DNA from: Lacrimispora sphenoides
GTDB lineage: Bacteria > Bacillota > Clostridia > Lachnospirales > Lachnospiraceae
Assembly (NCBI RefSeq): GCF_900105215.1
Contig: NZ_FOIP01000002.1
Span: 496,001 to 560,000, forward strand
Direction of reading: 5' to 3'
DNA length: 64,000 nucleotides
Shown: piece after piece, positions 17,694-26,099 of the stretch
How the letters are laid out: each line of letters begins with the position of its first letter
Position numbering within the stretch: position 1 is the stretch's first letter
The notes under the pieces: model-generated
What the model saw: the letters and a program-made list of their open reading frames with translations, nothing else
What the model was told of the DNA's origin: nothing
The model's database searches: none
Made by a program: the position numbers and the translations under genes

Positions 17694-18887
17694 TTATTTG
17701 GATAGCTTAATCATTACAAGCGTCGTAAACTCATGATTTTCATGTCGATAAGTTACAAATCCACCGCTTTTTTCAGCTATACTTTGAATTTGTTTTGTTC
17801 CAATGCCCTGAACCCCAGCCTCTTCCTTCGTTGATTTTAAAGATCCAGCAGCCCTGAACCGCCCCTCCTTATAAGTGGCGTTGCGACAAGCAATTACCCA
17901 ATAAGAATTTACTACACGAGTACACAAATCGATAAAAGGTGGTTCAACCGTCTTTTTGTTGGCTTCAAAAGCATTATCCAAAATATTGCTTATCAAAATA
18001 CATAGCTCAACGTCTGAGATCGGCAGATTATCAGGCATCTCAATGTGAGCAGTAAAATTCATATTGAGATTTTGAGCTATTTTTTCCTTTGAGCTAATGA
18101 GTGCGTTTAACACAGGATGTTTGACATATTCCTGCGTTCCGATATCAAATCCAGTTAGGTTTCCTATATATTGCTCCAATGCTTTATAGTCCTTTGCATT
18201 AAGGTACCCTGATATGGCAGAAAAATGACCATTGAGATCATGACAGACTGCAGATAGCTTTAAATATATATCTTGAATTTGGCTGATATGATCTTGCGTC
18301 ATTTCTGCCGTACGAAGTTGCAGTTTGGATTGTGCTAATTCATTTCCGTTTACCGTGAGCCAATTGTATAATGAAATAATGCTTGCTATCATCAGGATCA
18401 AAATAAACAATGAGCAATGGAAGGCAGTCACGCCATTTCATTGTATGGCTCTTATCAACCTTTAGTGTTATAAAATAATAAACGATGAACAAAATGATTC
18501 TGGATGCAAATATCATTACTAAACGAACTGAACCAAAAGAATCCACTTGTTCAGAAAATGTATTGGGTAACAAGAGGTAAAGGCTTATGATTGCCGTTTC
18601 AACAATTCCATCTAATGCAACCGGAATAATTGTCCAAATCCCATAGGATTTGAATTTACCTATAAACACAAAACTGGCATAAATTATTCCAGAGACTACT
18701 GAGAAGTACGGTCGATAAGGGAAACCTAAAGTATAGTAGGCCATTCTTATACATACAAAAACGATTCCTGCCACTATTTGTTTTTTCTTCCTACTTTTGT
18801 ATCCAGGGTACGATATAAAAAGTAAATATGTAAGGCAATGGTGGAAATTTCAGCAAACCGCTCAACAATAGATAGCCCAATATTCAT
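17694..18887 (-). pseudogene. agrC: AgrC-like sensor kinase with two frameshifts
   Basis: Three frames together make an AgrC-type sensor of about 398 residues. The first runs from ATG 18887 (MNIGLSIVERFAEISTIALH) to a premature TAG just after a run of six A (18781-18786). The second carries the transmembrane sensor (MAGIVFVCIRMAYYTLGFPY). After a second break near 18400-18403 (T4 on the minus strand) the third carries the last TM, a phospho-acceptor His (AVCHDLNGHFSAISGYL) and the GHKL ATPase (LISNILDNAFEAN, GVQGIGTKQI). One base added at each run would restore the frame. It lies 38 bp upstream of agrB; no AgrA-type LytTR regulator is nearby. Confidence 0.82.
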
Positions 18888-19138
18888 ATCATCTTTCGCC
18901 AGAATCTTTCAGTTCCCTTTTCCAACGGGACAAGTTTTGCTGATTGATTCCTAAGTTGCTGGCACATCCAACCAGCCTAAGATCCTTATGATTCTGCGAA
19001 TGAGGAGCTGGTTAACAGTCTTTCATACGGACGCGAAGACCAAGAAAGGATCCGCCATACCTATTGCTCCTTACATTCTAACAGCTTAAGAAACGAGATG
19101 GATAAAAATCTGACTGGCTGTCAGGTACTATTACCACA
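18888..19138. other. Gene-free stretch before the lexA fragment
   Basis: I see no recognisable gene, RNA or repeat. It is probably a patchwork of recombined sequence, since it abruptly abuts the truncated lexA. Confidence 0.35.
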
Positions 19139-19399
19139 TTGCTAAAGGTAAAAGGGAATAGTATGGTTAATGCCAAGATAATAGATGGTAATATGATTAT
19201 CGTCAATGTCGACTCTAGTGCAGACAGCAGTGATATAGTTGTTGCTTTAATAGATGATTCGGCTACAGTAAAGTGCTTCTTCAAGGAGGACGGACATTAT
19301 CACCTTCAGCCAGAAAACGATACAATGGAACCAATCATTGTGGATCATATTGAAATTTTAGGAAAGCTAATTGGAGTTTTTAGAGCTGGAATACGTTAA
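19139..19399 (+). pseudogene. lexA: Orphan C-terminal peptidase domain of LexA
   Basis: Its 86 residues match only the S24 autoprotease half of LexA: VKGNSMVNAKIIDGNMIIV with the catalytic Ser, ALIDDSATVKCFF with the catalytic Lys, and the terminal EILGKLIGVFRAGI. The DNA-binding HTH half and the Ala-Gly cleavage site are absent, and the first possible start is a TTG without a ribosome site. It is most simply a truncated gene, although the Ser-Lys dyad is intact. Confidence 0.75.
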
Positions 19400-19541
19400 C
19401 TAGAGCTATTCCATGTAAACTTACAATTTTTACTATCATAAGAACTTTGTTCTGATAAAAGAAATTTTCATTCTGTTCATTTCAAGCCCTATCCACTCAT
19501 AAAATATTAAAAATGAAACCTGATGTAAAGGAGGGGTTGAC

Positions 19542-21209
19542 ATCGAAATTATTGATGAAAATTATTTTGATCTAATAATAGACAATAAATTAGCAGATCA
19601 GCTTCGTGTAAATGGAAATGTGACTATGATTAATGACAGATATTCTATCTATCATATTCCAGTCAGCCAATTTAACATGTGCCTTCTCGGAGATCAGCAA
19701 TACTCTACTTTTCCGCTTCTTTTTACACTCGATTCCACTATTAGCCTGGAAAAATCTAGTATTACGGTCATACAGAACAACCCTAATTTTGCTTTGTTTG
19801 GACAGGGAATATTAATAGGTTTTGTTGATACAGGAATTGATTATGAGCATAAGGCATTTCTTAACCCGGCTGGAACCACCCGGATATTTTCCATTTGGGA
19901 TCAGACATTGGAAGAAGGAGACCCTCCTCAGGGATTTACATTTGGAACAGAATTTAAAAGAGAAAGCATAAACCTTGCGTTGAGAGCCATCAACCCTGCA
20001 TCCATCGTATCTACACGGGATGACAATGGCCACGGAACCATGCTGGCCGGTATCGCTGCCGGGAGCCCTAATCCGGCTGAGGAGTTCCAAGGTGTTGCCC
20101 CGGAAGCGGAACTGGTGGTTGTCAAACTAAAACAGGCAAAGCAATATAACCGGAAAATCTTTTTTGTCAGGAACGACATTGACTGCTATCAAGAATCAGA
20201 TATTCTGTTGGGTATTGAATATATCCGTTCTGTGGCCGAACAACTTAACAGGCCGCTGGTTCTGTGCATTGGAGTCGGCACAAGCCAGGGTGGACATAAC
20301 GGAACTGGACTATTTCCGTCATACATAAACAATCTGGCGACTTATCCCGGTATATTACCATGCATTGCCGCCGGAAATGAAGGAAATAACAGAAGACATT
20401 TCAGAGGAGCCCTTACGTCGCCCGATTTCTACAGGGATTTTGAATTAGGCATCGGAGATCATGACACGGATTTCTTTTTTGAACTCTGGAATTTCTCTCC
20501 GTACCGGTTGACCATTATGCTTACCTCACCAACCGGTGAAACTACGCAGGTCATTTATCCTCGTTTAAAAGAATGCCGTAGATTTAATTTAGTTTTTGAG
20601 TCCACCATACTTTATGTAAGTAACTTTATCCTGGAGGAAGAAGCTGGAGCCCAGCTCATCATTGTGCGCTTTCAGCAGGCTATGGCAGGCCTATGGAAGA
20701 TAAGAATTGATAATATAGATCATCAGCCACTCATTTTTGATGCCTGGCTGCCTTCGGGGCCTATTATCTCCGAGGAAACATTCTTTCTTGAATCTACTCC
20801 TGAAATCACTATAACGAATCCAGGAAATGCCGGCAATCCGCTTACCGTAACCGCTTACAATCAATTTAATGACAGTATTCTAATCAATTCAAGCAGAGGT
20901 TTTTCCACCTCCGGTACGGTTGTTCCGGATCTTGCAGCACCTGGATACCAGATTACATGTCCTCTGCCCGGCAATCGTTATGGTAGTGCCACCGGTACAG
21001 GAGCTGCAGCCGCACATGCCTCCGGTATCATTGCTATGCTCTTGGAATGGGCAATCGTCCGAGGAAATTTTACAACCATTACAGGAAAAGAGATCAACCG
21101 TCTTATGATACGTGGGGCTACCCGGAGTGCCGCTATCACATACCCAAATAACATGTGGGGATACGGACAAATTAATATTCTGGGTGTTTTCAGTGGCTTA
21201 AGCCTTTAA
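19542..21209 (+). CDS. Csp-like subtilisin pseudoprotease (catalytic Ser replaced by Gly)
   Basis: This is an S8-family protein of the clostridial type related to Csp germination proteases. The Asp (FVDTGIDYEH, residue 96 counted from 19542) and His (DDNGHGTMLAG, 164) are present. The serine motif GTSxAA reads TGTGAAAAHASG, putting Gly at 487, so it should not cleave. In Clostridioides, catalytically dead CspA and CspC act in germinant sensing, which suggests a similar role. Homology-like coding (EIIDENYFDLII) starts before the first ATG (19626) and the GTG at 19620. AAAGGAGGGG at 19527-19536 points to a start near 19542, which would be a rare ATC codon. Confidence 0.8.
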   Translation: MEIIDENYFDLIIDNKLADQLRVNGNVTMINDRYSIYHIPVSQFNMCLLGDQQYSTFPLLFTLDSTISLEKSSITVIQNNPNFALFGQGILIGFVDTGIDYEHKAFLNPAGTTRIFSIWDQTLEEGDPPQGFTFGTEFKRESINLALRAINPASIVSTRDDNGHGTMLAGIAAGSPNPAEEFQGVAPEAELVVVKLKQAKQYNRKIFFVRNDIDCYQESDILLGIEYIRSVAEQLNRPLVLCIGVGTSQGGHNGTGLFPSYINNLATYPGILPCIAAGNEGNNRRHFRGALTSPDFYRDFELGIGDHDTDFFFELWNFSPYRLTIMLTSPTGETTQVIYPRLKECRRFNLVFESTILYVSNFILEEEAGAQLIIVRFQQAMAGLWKIRIDNIDHQPLIFDAWLPSGPIISEETFFLESTPEITITNPGNAGNPLTVTAYNQFNDSILINSSRGFSTSGTVVPDLAAPGYQITCPLPGNRYGSATGTGAAAAHASGIIAMLLEWAIVRGNFTTITGKEINRLMIRGATRSAAITYPNNMWGYGQINILGVFSGLSL

Positions 21210-21331
21210 AATCCTCTGCTCTCTTTCCTGTAAAAATTGCCCGTAGTGTACATATTTCTGGCCGAAATACTGCTTTATTTTATTTACTATATTCATAGAA
21301 TGTATGTTAAAATAAACAAAGGAAAATCATC

Positions 21332-21679
21332 ATGGTATTTTACATCAACTAGCAAGCTATAGAGATAAAGTTACAGTTCCAAGGGGTCACACTAACATCT
21401 GCAAATGAATGTTGTTGTGCAATTGGAATTCTGGCAAAGATATACGGGCTTCCTGTACCACAAAAGCGTGATGCTTTGGAGGATATGAAGGATGAACTTT
21501 ATAAGCAAATTACTGGTAAGCCTGTGCCATCTGAGTACGCAGCTAAAATAATTAACATGCTTGGATATATTAAGTCAGGGACTATTACAAATGAATTATA
21601 TGACCTGTTGCAATATATTATAATGAGCAGCGCGTATTTGAACCAGCTTACAAAGTACCGACATATAGGTAAAAGGTAA
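21332..21679 (+). pseudogene. Small unknown gene with in-frame TAG at codon 7
   Basis: An ATG after AAAGGAAAA begins MVFYIN, then TAG, and the same frame continues for over 100 codons (QAIEIKLQFQGVTLTSA... NECCCAIGILAKIYG ... QLTKYRHIGKR) to a proper stop and a terminator. The downstream part is clearly coding-like, with a three-cysteine cluster. Internal starts exist only far downstream (21476). A nonsense mutation is the simplest reading. I do not recognise the family. Confidence 0.5.
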
Positions 21680-21719
21680 TAGCCTTTTGAGCTTTTTTTA
21701 GTTGACAAAAGGCTATTAC
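21676..21719 (+). terminator. Hairpin terminator after the TAG-interrupted gene
   Basis: GTAATAGCCTTTTG and CAAAAGGCTATTAC form a perfect 14-bp stem. It overlaps the stop codon of the upstream gene. Confidence 0.7.
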
Positions 21720-21988
21720 TTCGGGCAAGATTGTCAAATATGTTAGCATCAGGATATGTTTTATCCAACTAAGATATTTCTGCCAAGACGCATAGTAAAG
21801 GTAATTATCTATTTTGATTATGGCTGCCAAAGGTTATGGTATGGTAAAAAAGCAGAACAAATTTACCCAGAGCGCATGACCTTTCGGTATTGTTCTAATA
21901 ATGCAGTTTTAAGACTTTCATAGCCAACTTAGAAGTCACACATTTAGGGCATTTCAAAGTTCGTAAAGTAAATTTTTACGATACCATG

Positions 21989-22017
21989 TTGACACCACAC
22001 TCCACATCCTATATAAT
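21989..22017 (+). promoter_or_regulatory. Consensus promoter of the Ca2+-ATPase leader
   Basis: TTGACA, a 17-bp spacer and TATAAT give a perfect sigma-A promoter. Transcription would begin near 22024, giving a leader of about 240 nt before the ATPase start. Confidence 0.85.
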
Positions 22018-22058
22018 AATACACAAATATATTTGAGGAAAGGAATTAAACTGCGATT

Positions 22059-22136
22059 ATGGACGACGCCGACAGTAGCGACGCTGACCGAAGTAACTCA
22101 CATAATGTTTGTAACTTAAATTGTTTTCATATATAG
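22059..22136 (+). CDS. Candidate acidic leader peptide of the ATPase transcript
   Basis: A 25-codon frame starting MDDADSSDADRSNS begins about 35 nt into the predicted transcript. Four of its first ten residues are aspartate. Its TAG stop overlaps the 5' arm of the attenuator-like hairpin, the geometry expected if ribosome position controls termination. GAGGAAAGGA lies upstream, but 14 nt away, which is long. Acidic leader peptides sense low Mg2+ in MgtL of enterobacteria; a similar role here is inference. Confidence 0.35.
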   Translation: MDDADSSDADRSNSHNVCNLNCFHI

Positions 22137-22184
22137 ACATAACCTGCGCCCTTTTTAAGGGGTTAGTAGGCTATGTCTTTTTAT
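22135..22184 (+). terminator. Attenuator-like terminator in the ATPase leader
   Basis: AGACATAACCT pairs with AGGCTATGTCT, with an inner CCC/GGG stem, and is followed by TTTTTAT. It lies between the promoter and the ATPase gene, so expression requires readthrough. The pairing has one mismatch. Confidence 0.7.
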
Positions 22185-22266
22185 ATTTCTTTTTTGTTGA
22201 CCTCTGCCTAAAGGCGGTCAGAATATAAATCATAATTTAATCAAAGAAAGGAGTGGTATATCCTAA

Positions 22267-24918
22267 ATGGATAATCACAGACAGGTGCCTTGGCACACTA
22301 AAAAGCTTGAAGAGGTATATGGAGTATTACATACTTCGGAGGAGGGGCTAAGTGATGCCGAGGCAAACGAAAGGCTAAGAAAAAATGGGCGAAATGAGCT
22401 GCGCTCGAAACCGCCGAAAACCATTCTTCAAATGCTGAAAGCGCAAATTGTTGACCCTATGGTATTGATTCTCATAGGCGCGGCGGTATTTTCCGCCATA
22501 TTGCAGGAATGGACAGAAGCGTTAGTTATTTTTACAATCGTGGTAATCAATGCATTGATTGGTATTGTGCAGGAGAAAAAAGCGCAATCCTCATTGGAAG
22601 CTCTACGCAATATGAGCGCCCCCACGGCGCGGGTTCTGCGGCAGGGGGAAGAAAGTATTGTCCCAGCCAGCGAGTTGGTAGTGGGCGACGTGGTGCTGCT
22701 TGGCGACGGAGATATGGTTCCCGCCGATATGCGCCTCATCAATTCTGCAAACCTGAAAGTACAGGAAGCCTCACTCACCGGGGAATCCGTACCCTCGGAA
22801 AAGGATGAAGACGAACTGCTGTCGGAAGATTGTGTACTGGGCGACCGCAGCAATATGGTTTATACTTCCGCAATTGTCACCTATGGCCGCGCTATGGGCG
22901 TGGTAATTGCAACCGGTATGAATACCGAGGTGGGAAACATTGCTGGTATGCTTGACAATCAGGGTGATCTGGAAACCCCGCTCAAACGCAAGCTGAATGC
23001 GGTGGGTAAAACGCTGACGGTTGTGGGCCTGATTATATGTGTCCTGATTTTTGCAATTGGTGCGCTGTACCAGCGCCCACTTATCCCACAATTCCTTGTG
23101 GCAATTTCTCTGGCTATCTCCATTATTCCGGAGGGCCTGCCCGCCACGGCCACTATTGTCATGGCGATGGGCGTTCGGCGTATGGCAAAGAAAAACGCTT
23201 TGATCCGCAATCTCCCTGCAGTGGAAACGCTGGGCAGTGCCACGGTAATCTGCTCTGACAAAACGGGTACGCTTACCCTGAATAAAATGACCGTGACCCA
23301 TATTGCGGTCAACGGGGATTTTGAGGCCGGAAAGACAACACCTATAGAGACTGCCGCCGACCAGCACCCAAAGGTGTATAAAGAGCTGGTCTATGCGGCA
23401 GCACTTTGCAACGACGCAAGTCTTAACCCTGACCGGAAGGGCGAGATTATTGGTGATCCCACCGAAGGCGCACTGATCTATATGTCGCAGACGTTTGGGA
23501 TCGACCATGAATCCTTAGAGGATGAATATCCACGTATCTTTGAGCAGCCCTTCGATTCCGACCGGAAGCGCATGACAACTGTTCACCGGATAGAAGGAAG
23601 ATGGTCGGCTTATACCAAGGGAGCGGTGGATGAAATGCTTCCACTGTGTACGCATATTCTGACGGCGGATGGTGTCCGGTCTATTACAGAAATCGACAAG
23701 ACCAATATCTCAAAGCTGTGCCTTACCATGTCGGAAAACGCTCTACGTGTGCTAGGCTTTGCCATGCGGACACTCTCCACACTCCCCATTGATGATGATG
23801 ACTTGGAATATAATCTGACCTTTGTAGGTGCAGTGGGTATGATTGATCCGCCCCGAAAGGAAGTGGCAGAATCAGTACGTACCTGCCGCAAGGCTGGTAT
23901 CCGAACAATTATGATTACTGGTGACCATAAGGTGACGGCCCTCGCTATTGCAAAAGAACTTGATATTTACCGAGAGGGAAATACGGCAATCTCTGGCGAC
24001 GAGCTGGATGCCCTGAACGACGACGAGTTGGACGAAACGGTAAAAACGACCACGGTATTTGCCCGTGTATCGCCGGCTGATAAGCTGCGCATTATTGAGA
24101 GCCTGAAGCGAACCGGCGAGGTGGCGGCCATGACCGGCGATGGCGTAAATGATTCACCAGCCCTGAAGGCGGCGGACATTGGTGTGGCAATGGGTGTAAC
24201 CGGCACAGATGTTGCCAAGGATGCGTCCGACATGATTTTGCTGGATGACAGCTTTACCACCATTGCATACGCCATTAAAGAAGGCCGTCGGGTGTACCGC
24301 AACATTCAGAAGGTAATCCAATTCCTGTTGGTGGGGAATATTGCCGAAATCCTGACCTTGTTCGTGGCTACTATTTTTAACTGGGATGTACCGCTGTTGT
24401 CGGTACACATACTTTGGGTAAACCTTGCCACGGCAACCTTGCCCGCACTTGCGCTAGGTGTTGACCCTGCCAGCAAAAATATTATGAAGCATAAGCCTGT
24501 AAAATCCGGCACCTTGTTTGAGAAAGATTTGGTTCGCCGGGTCGTAATGCAGGGTATCTTTGTAGCGGCTATGACGATTGTGGCCTACTGGATCGGCATG
24601 AGCATGGAGAACCATACCGTGGGCCAGACCATGGCCTTCTGTACACTAGCCTTCTCACAAATGCTACGTGCTTTTAATCAGCGCTCTAACACGGAGCCGA
24701 TCTGGGTGCGGGCGGAAGGGGTGAACCCGTGGCTGTTCCTTTCCTTCGGAGTATCGGCGCTCCTTATGCTATGTATCCTCTTTATCCCGGCAATGCAAAA
24801 CGCTTTCCGGCTGACCCTGTTATCCGGCACACAATGGCTGGTAGTGATTGTCCTGTCTCTGCTCTCCATTATTCAGGTGGAAGTTGTGAAATGGGTAAAG
24901 CGACTTAGAGTATGTTAA
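22267..24918 (+). CDS. P2A-type Ca2+-transporting P-type ATPase
   Basis: The 883-residue protein has the full P-type layout: N-terminal cation ATPase domain, actuator SLTGESVPS, TM4 IIPEGLPA, phosphorylation site CSDKTGTLTLNK, nucleotide-domain TKGAVDEM, hinge MTGDGVNDSPALK and six C-terminal helices. It resembles Listeria LMCA1 and Bacillus YloB, which export Ca2+. The start codon has GAAAGGAGTGG upstream. Its codons are visibly richer in G+C than the AT-rich neighbours, suggesting separate acquisition. It sits alone behind a leader with an intrinsic terminator. Confidence 0.92.
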   Translation: MDNHRQVPWHTKKLEEVYGVLHTSEEGLSDAEANERLRKNGRNELRSKPPKTILQMLKAQIVDPMVLILIGAAVFSAILQEWTEALVIFTIVVINALIGIVQEKKAQSSLEALRNMSAPTARVLRQGEESIVPASELVVGDVVLLGDGDMVPADMRLINSANLKVQEASLTGESVPSEKDEDELLSEDCVLGDRSNMVYTSAIVTYGRAMGVVIATGMNTEVGNIAGMLDNQGDLETPLKRKLNAVGKTLTVVGLIICVLIFAIGALYQRPLIPQFLVAISLAISIIPEGLPATATIVMAMGVRRMAKKNALIRNLPAVETLGSATVICSDKTGTLTLNKMTVTHIAVNGDFEAGKTTPIETAADQHPKVYKELVYAAALCNDASLNPDRKGEIIGDPTEGALIYMSQTFGIDHESLEDEYPRIFEQPFDSDRKRMTTVHRIEGRWSAYTKGAVDEMLPLCTHILTADGVRSITEIDKTNISKLCLTMSENALRVLGFAMRTLSTLPIDDDDLEYNLTFVGAVGMIDPPRKEVAESVRTCRKAGIRTIMITGDHKVTALAIAKELDIYREGNTAISGDELDALNDDELDETVKTTTVFARVSPADKLRIIESLKRTGEVAAMTGDGVNDSPALKAADIGVAMGVTGTDVAKDASDMILLDDSFTTIAYAIKEGRRVYRNIQKVIQFLLVGNIAEILTLFVATIFNWDVPLLSVHILWVNLATATLPALALGVDPASKNIMKHKPVKSGTLFEKDLVRRVVMQGIFVAAMTIVAYWIGMSMENHTVGQTMAFCTLAFSQMLRAFNQRSNTEPIWVRAEGVNPWLFLSFGVSALLMLCILFIPAMQNAFRLTLLSGTQWLVVIVLSLLSIIQVEVVKWVKRLRVC

Positions 24919-25051
24919 ACTGGATTGGTGGAGGGGGATTCGCCTCTCCCTCTGCAAGTATCCTGGAAAGGTTAAGATGACTGTGACTTGGAACTAAGCA
25001 AAGAAAATATTAGAAGGGTACGGTTCATCATATGTTTTGCTATGCTACGTT
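24919..25051. other. Gene-free stretch after the ATPase gene
   Basis: A G-rich/C-rich run near 24930-24957 could fold weakly after the ATPase stop. Nothing else is recognisable before the recombinase fragment. Confidence 0.3.
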
Positions 25052-25195
25052 TTAGGGGCTGAACCATGCATCAAAGCTTTCTTGTGGTGCGGCAGGAATA
25101 ACTTCGAGCTCAACTGGATCAATGCCTTTATATCGCTCACGAATTTTCTTCTTTTGTAATTCAACATCTTTTATCTGTGTTTCATTTGTTTTCAT
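25052..25195 (-). pseudogene. N-terminal fragment of a large serine recombinase
   Basis: The 47-codon frame reads MKTNETQIKDVELQKKKIRE, then RYKGIDPVELEVIPAAPQES and soon a stop. A charged start followed by RYKGxxPxELEVIPA is the usual lead-in to the resolvase domain of ICE-type serine recombinases, but the catalytic YARVS region never appears. A GGAG lies upstream of the ATG. This is the truncated 5' end of a lost element. Confidence 0.6.
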
Positions 25196-25342
25196 AATCA
25201 GTTTTGCTCCGTGAATAATTTATTTTATAAATTTATACATGCTGTACATACAAAAGAAAATGAACCACAGGCTAATAAGTGATATGATCCTCCATAAGTA
25301 GATATGGTAAATAACCAAAATCTACTTATGGAGCATTATTTT

Positions 25343-26020
25343 ATGGCAAAATCACCACACACTCCTGAATTCCGTGCAAAGGTTTCACAGGAGTATCTTG
25401 ATGGAGTTGGTTCCTACGATTATATATCTGCTAAATATAGCATTGGAAGTAAAACCTTAAGAGAATGGATTTCAAAATATAGGATTTATGGAATTGCAGC
25501 ATTCGCTCACAAATCAGGTAACACTTCCTATTCATCTGATTTTAAAACTATGTGTGTTGAAGCTGTTTTATCAGGTGAAGGAAGTGTAGATGATATCGTT
25601 GCTAAATACAATATATCTTCCAGAGCGGTACTCAGAAACTGGATAAAGCGTTATAATGCCAATAGAGAACTTAAGGATTATGATCCTAAAAAGGAGGTCT
25701 ATATGGCAGTAGCAAGAAGAAGAACATCCATTGAAGAACGCAAAGAAATCGTTGAATACTGTCTTAAGCATAATCGTGATTATAAAGAATCTGCAAGCAT
25801 CTATGATGTTTCATACAGTCAGGTCTATTCGTGGGTGAAAAAGTACGATGCGAATGGAGAAGAGGGATTATCAGATAAACGTGGTCGTCATAAGACCGAT
25901 GATGAGATAGGTGAATTAGAACGTTTGCGCCGGGAAAATCTCAGGCTCAAACGCCAACTTGAAGAAAAAGATATGGTAGTTGAATTGTTAAAAAAAGTGA
26001 AAGAATTCGAAAGGATGTGA
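25343..26020 (+). CDS. IS3-family transposase OrfA (double HTH)
   Basis: From the ATG at 25343 (GGAG upstream) the protein has 225 residues with two helix-turn-helix modules (EFRAKVSQEYLDGVGSYDYI and SIEERKEIVEYCLKHNRDYK) and a leucine-zipper-like end (LERLRRENLRLKRQLEEKD), as in IS150-type InsA. A slippery A AAA AAA G at 25990-25997 lies near the end, where a -1 shift would normally make the OrfAB fusion. Confidence 0.87.
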   Translation: MAKSPHTPEFRAKVSQEYLDGVGSYDYISAKYSIGSKTLREWISKYRIYGIAAFAHKSGNTSYSSDFKTMCVEAVLSGEGSVDDIVAKYNISSRAVLRNWIKRYNANRELKDYDPKKEVYMAVARRRTSIEERKEIVEYCLKHNRDYKESASIYDVSYSQVYSWVKKYDANGEEGLSDKRGRHKTDDEIGELERLRRENLRLKRQLEEKDMVVELLKKVKEFERM

Positions 26021-26099
26021 GACTTGGAAAACTGCGCTATGAACCAAAATATTTAGCTGTTGGATATTTTATGAAACAAAGAAATGGAGCATCGAATGG

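Noticed and set aside
21332..21679. Pyrrolysine decoding of the in-frame TAG
   Set aside because: No pyl genes or PYLIS-type structure are seen and the protein is not a methylamine methyltransferase.
22024..22266. yybP-ykoY (Mn2+) riboswitch in the ATPase leader
   Set aside because: The conserved loop sequences were not found, although a terminator and a cation ATPase are present.
22771..23508. Long minus-strand frame inside the Ca2+-ATPase gene
   Set aside because: Shadow frame in a GC-richer gene, with no ribosome site and no recognisable domain, while the ATPase motifs are complete.
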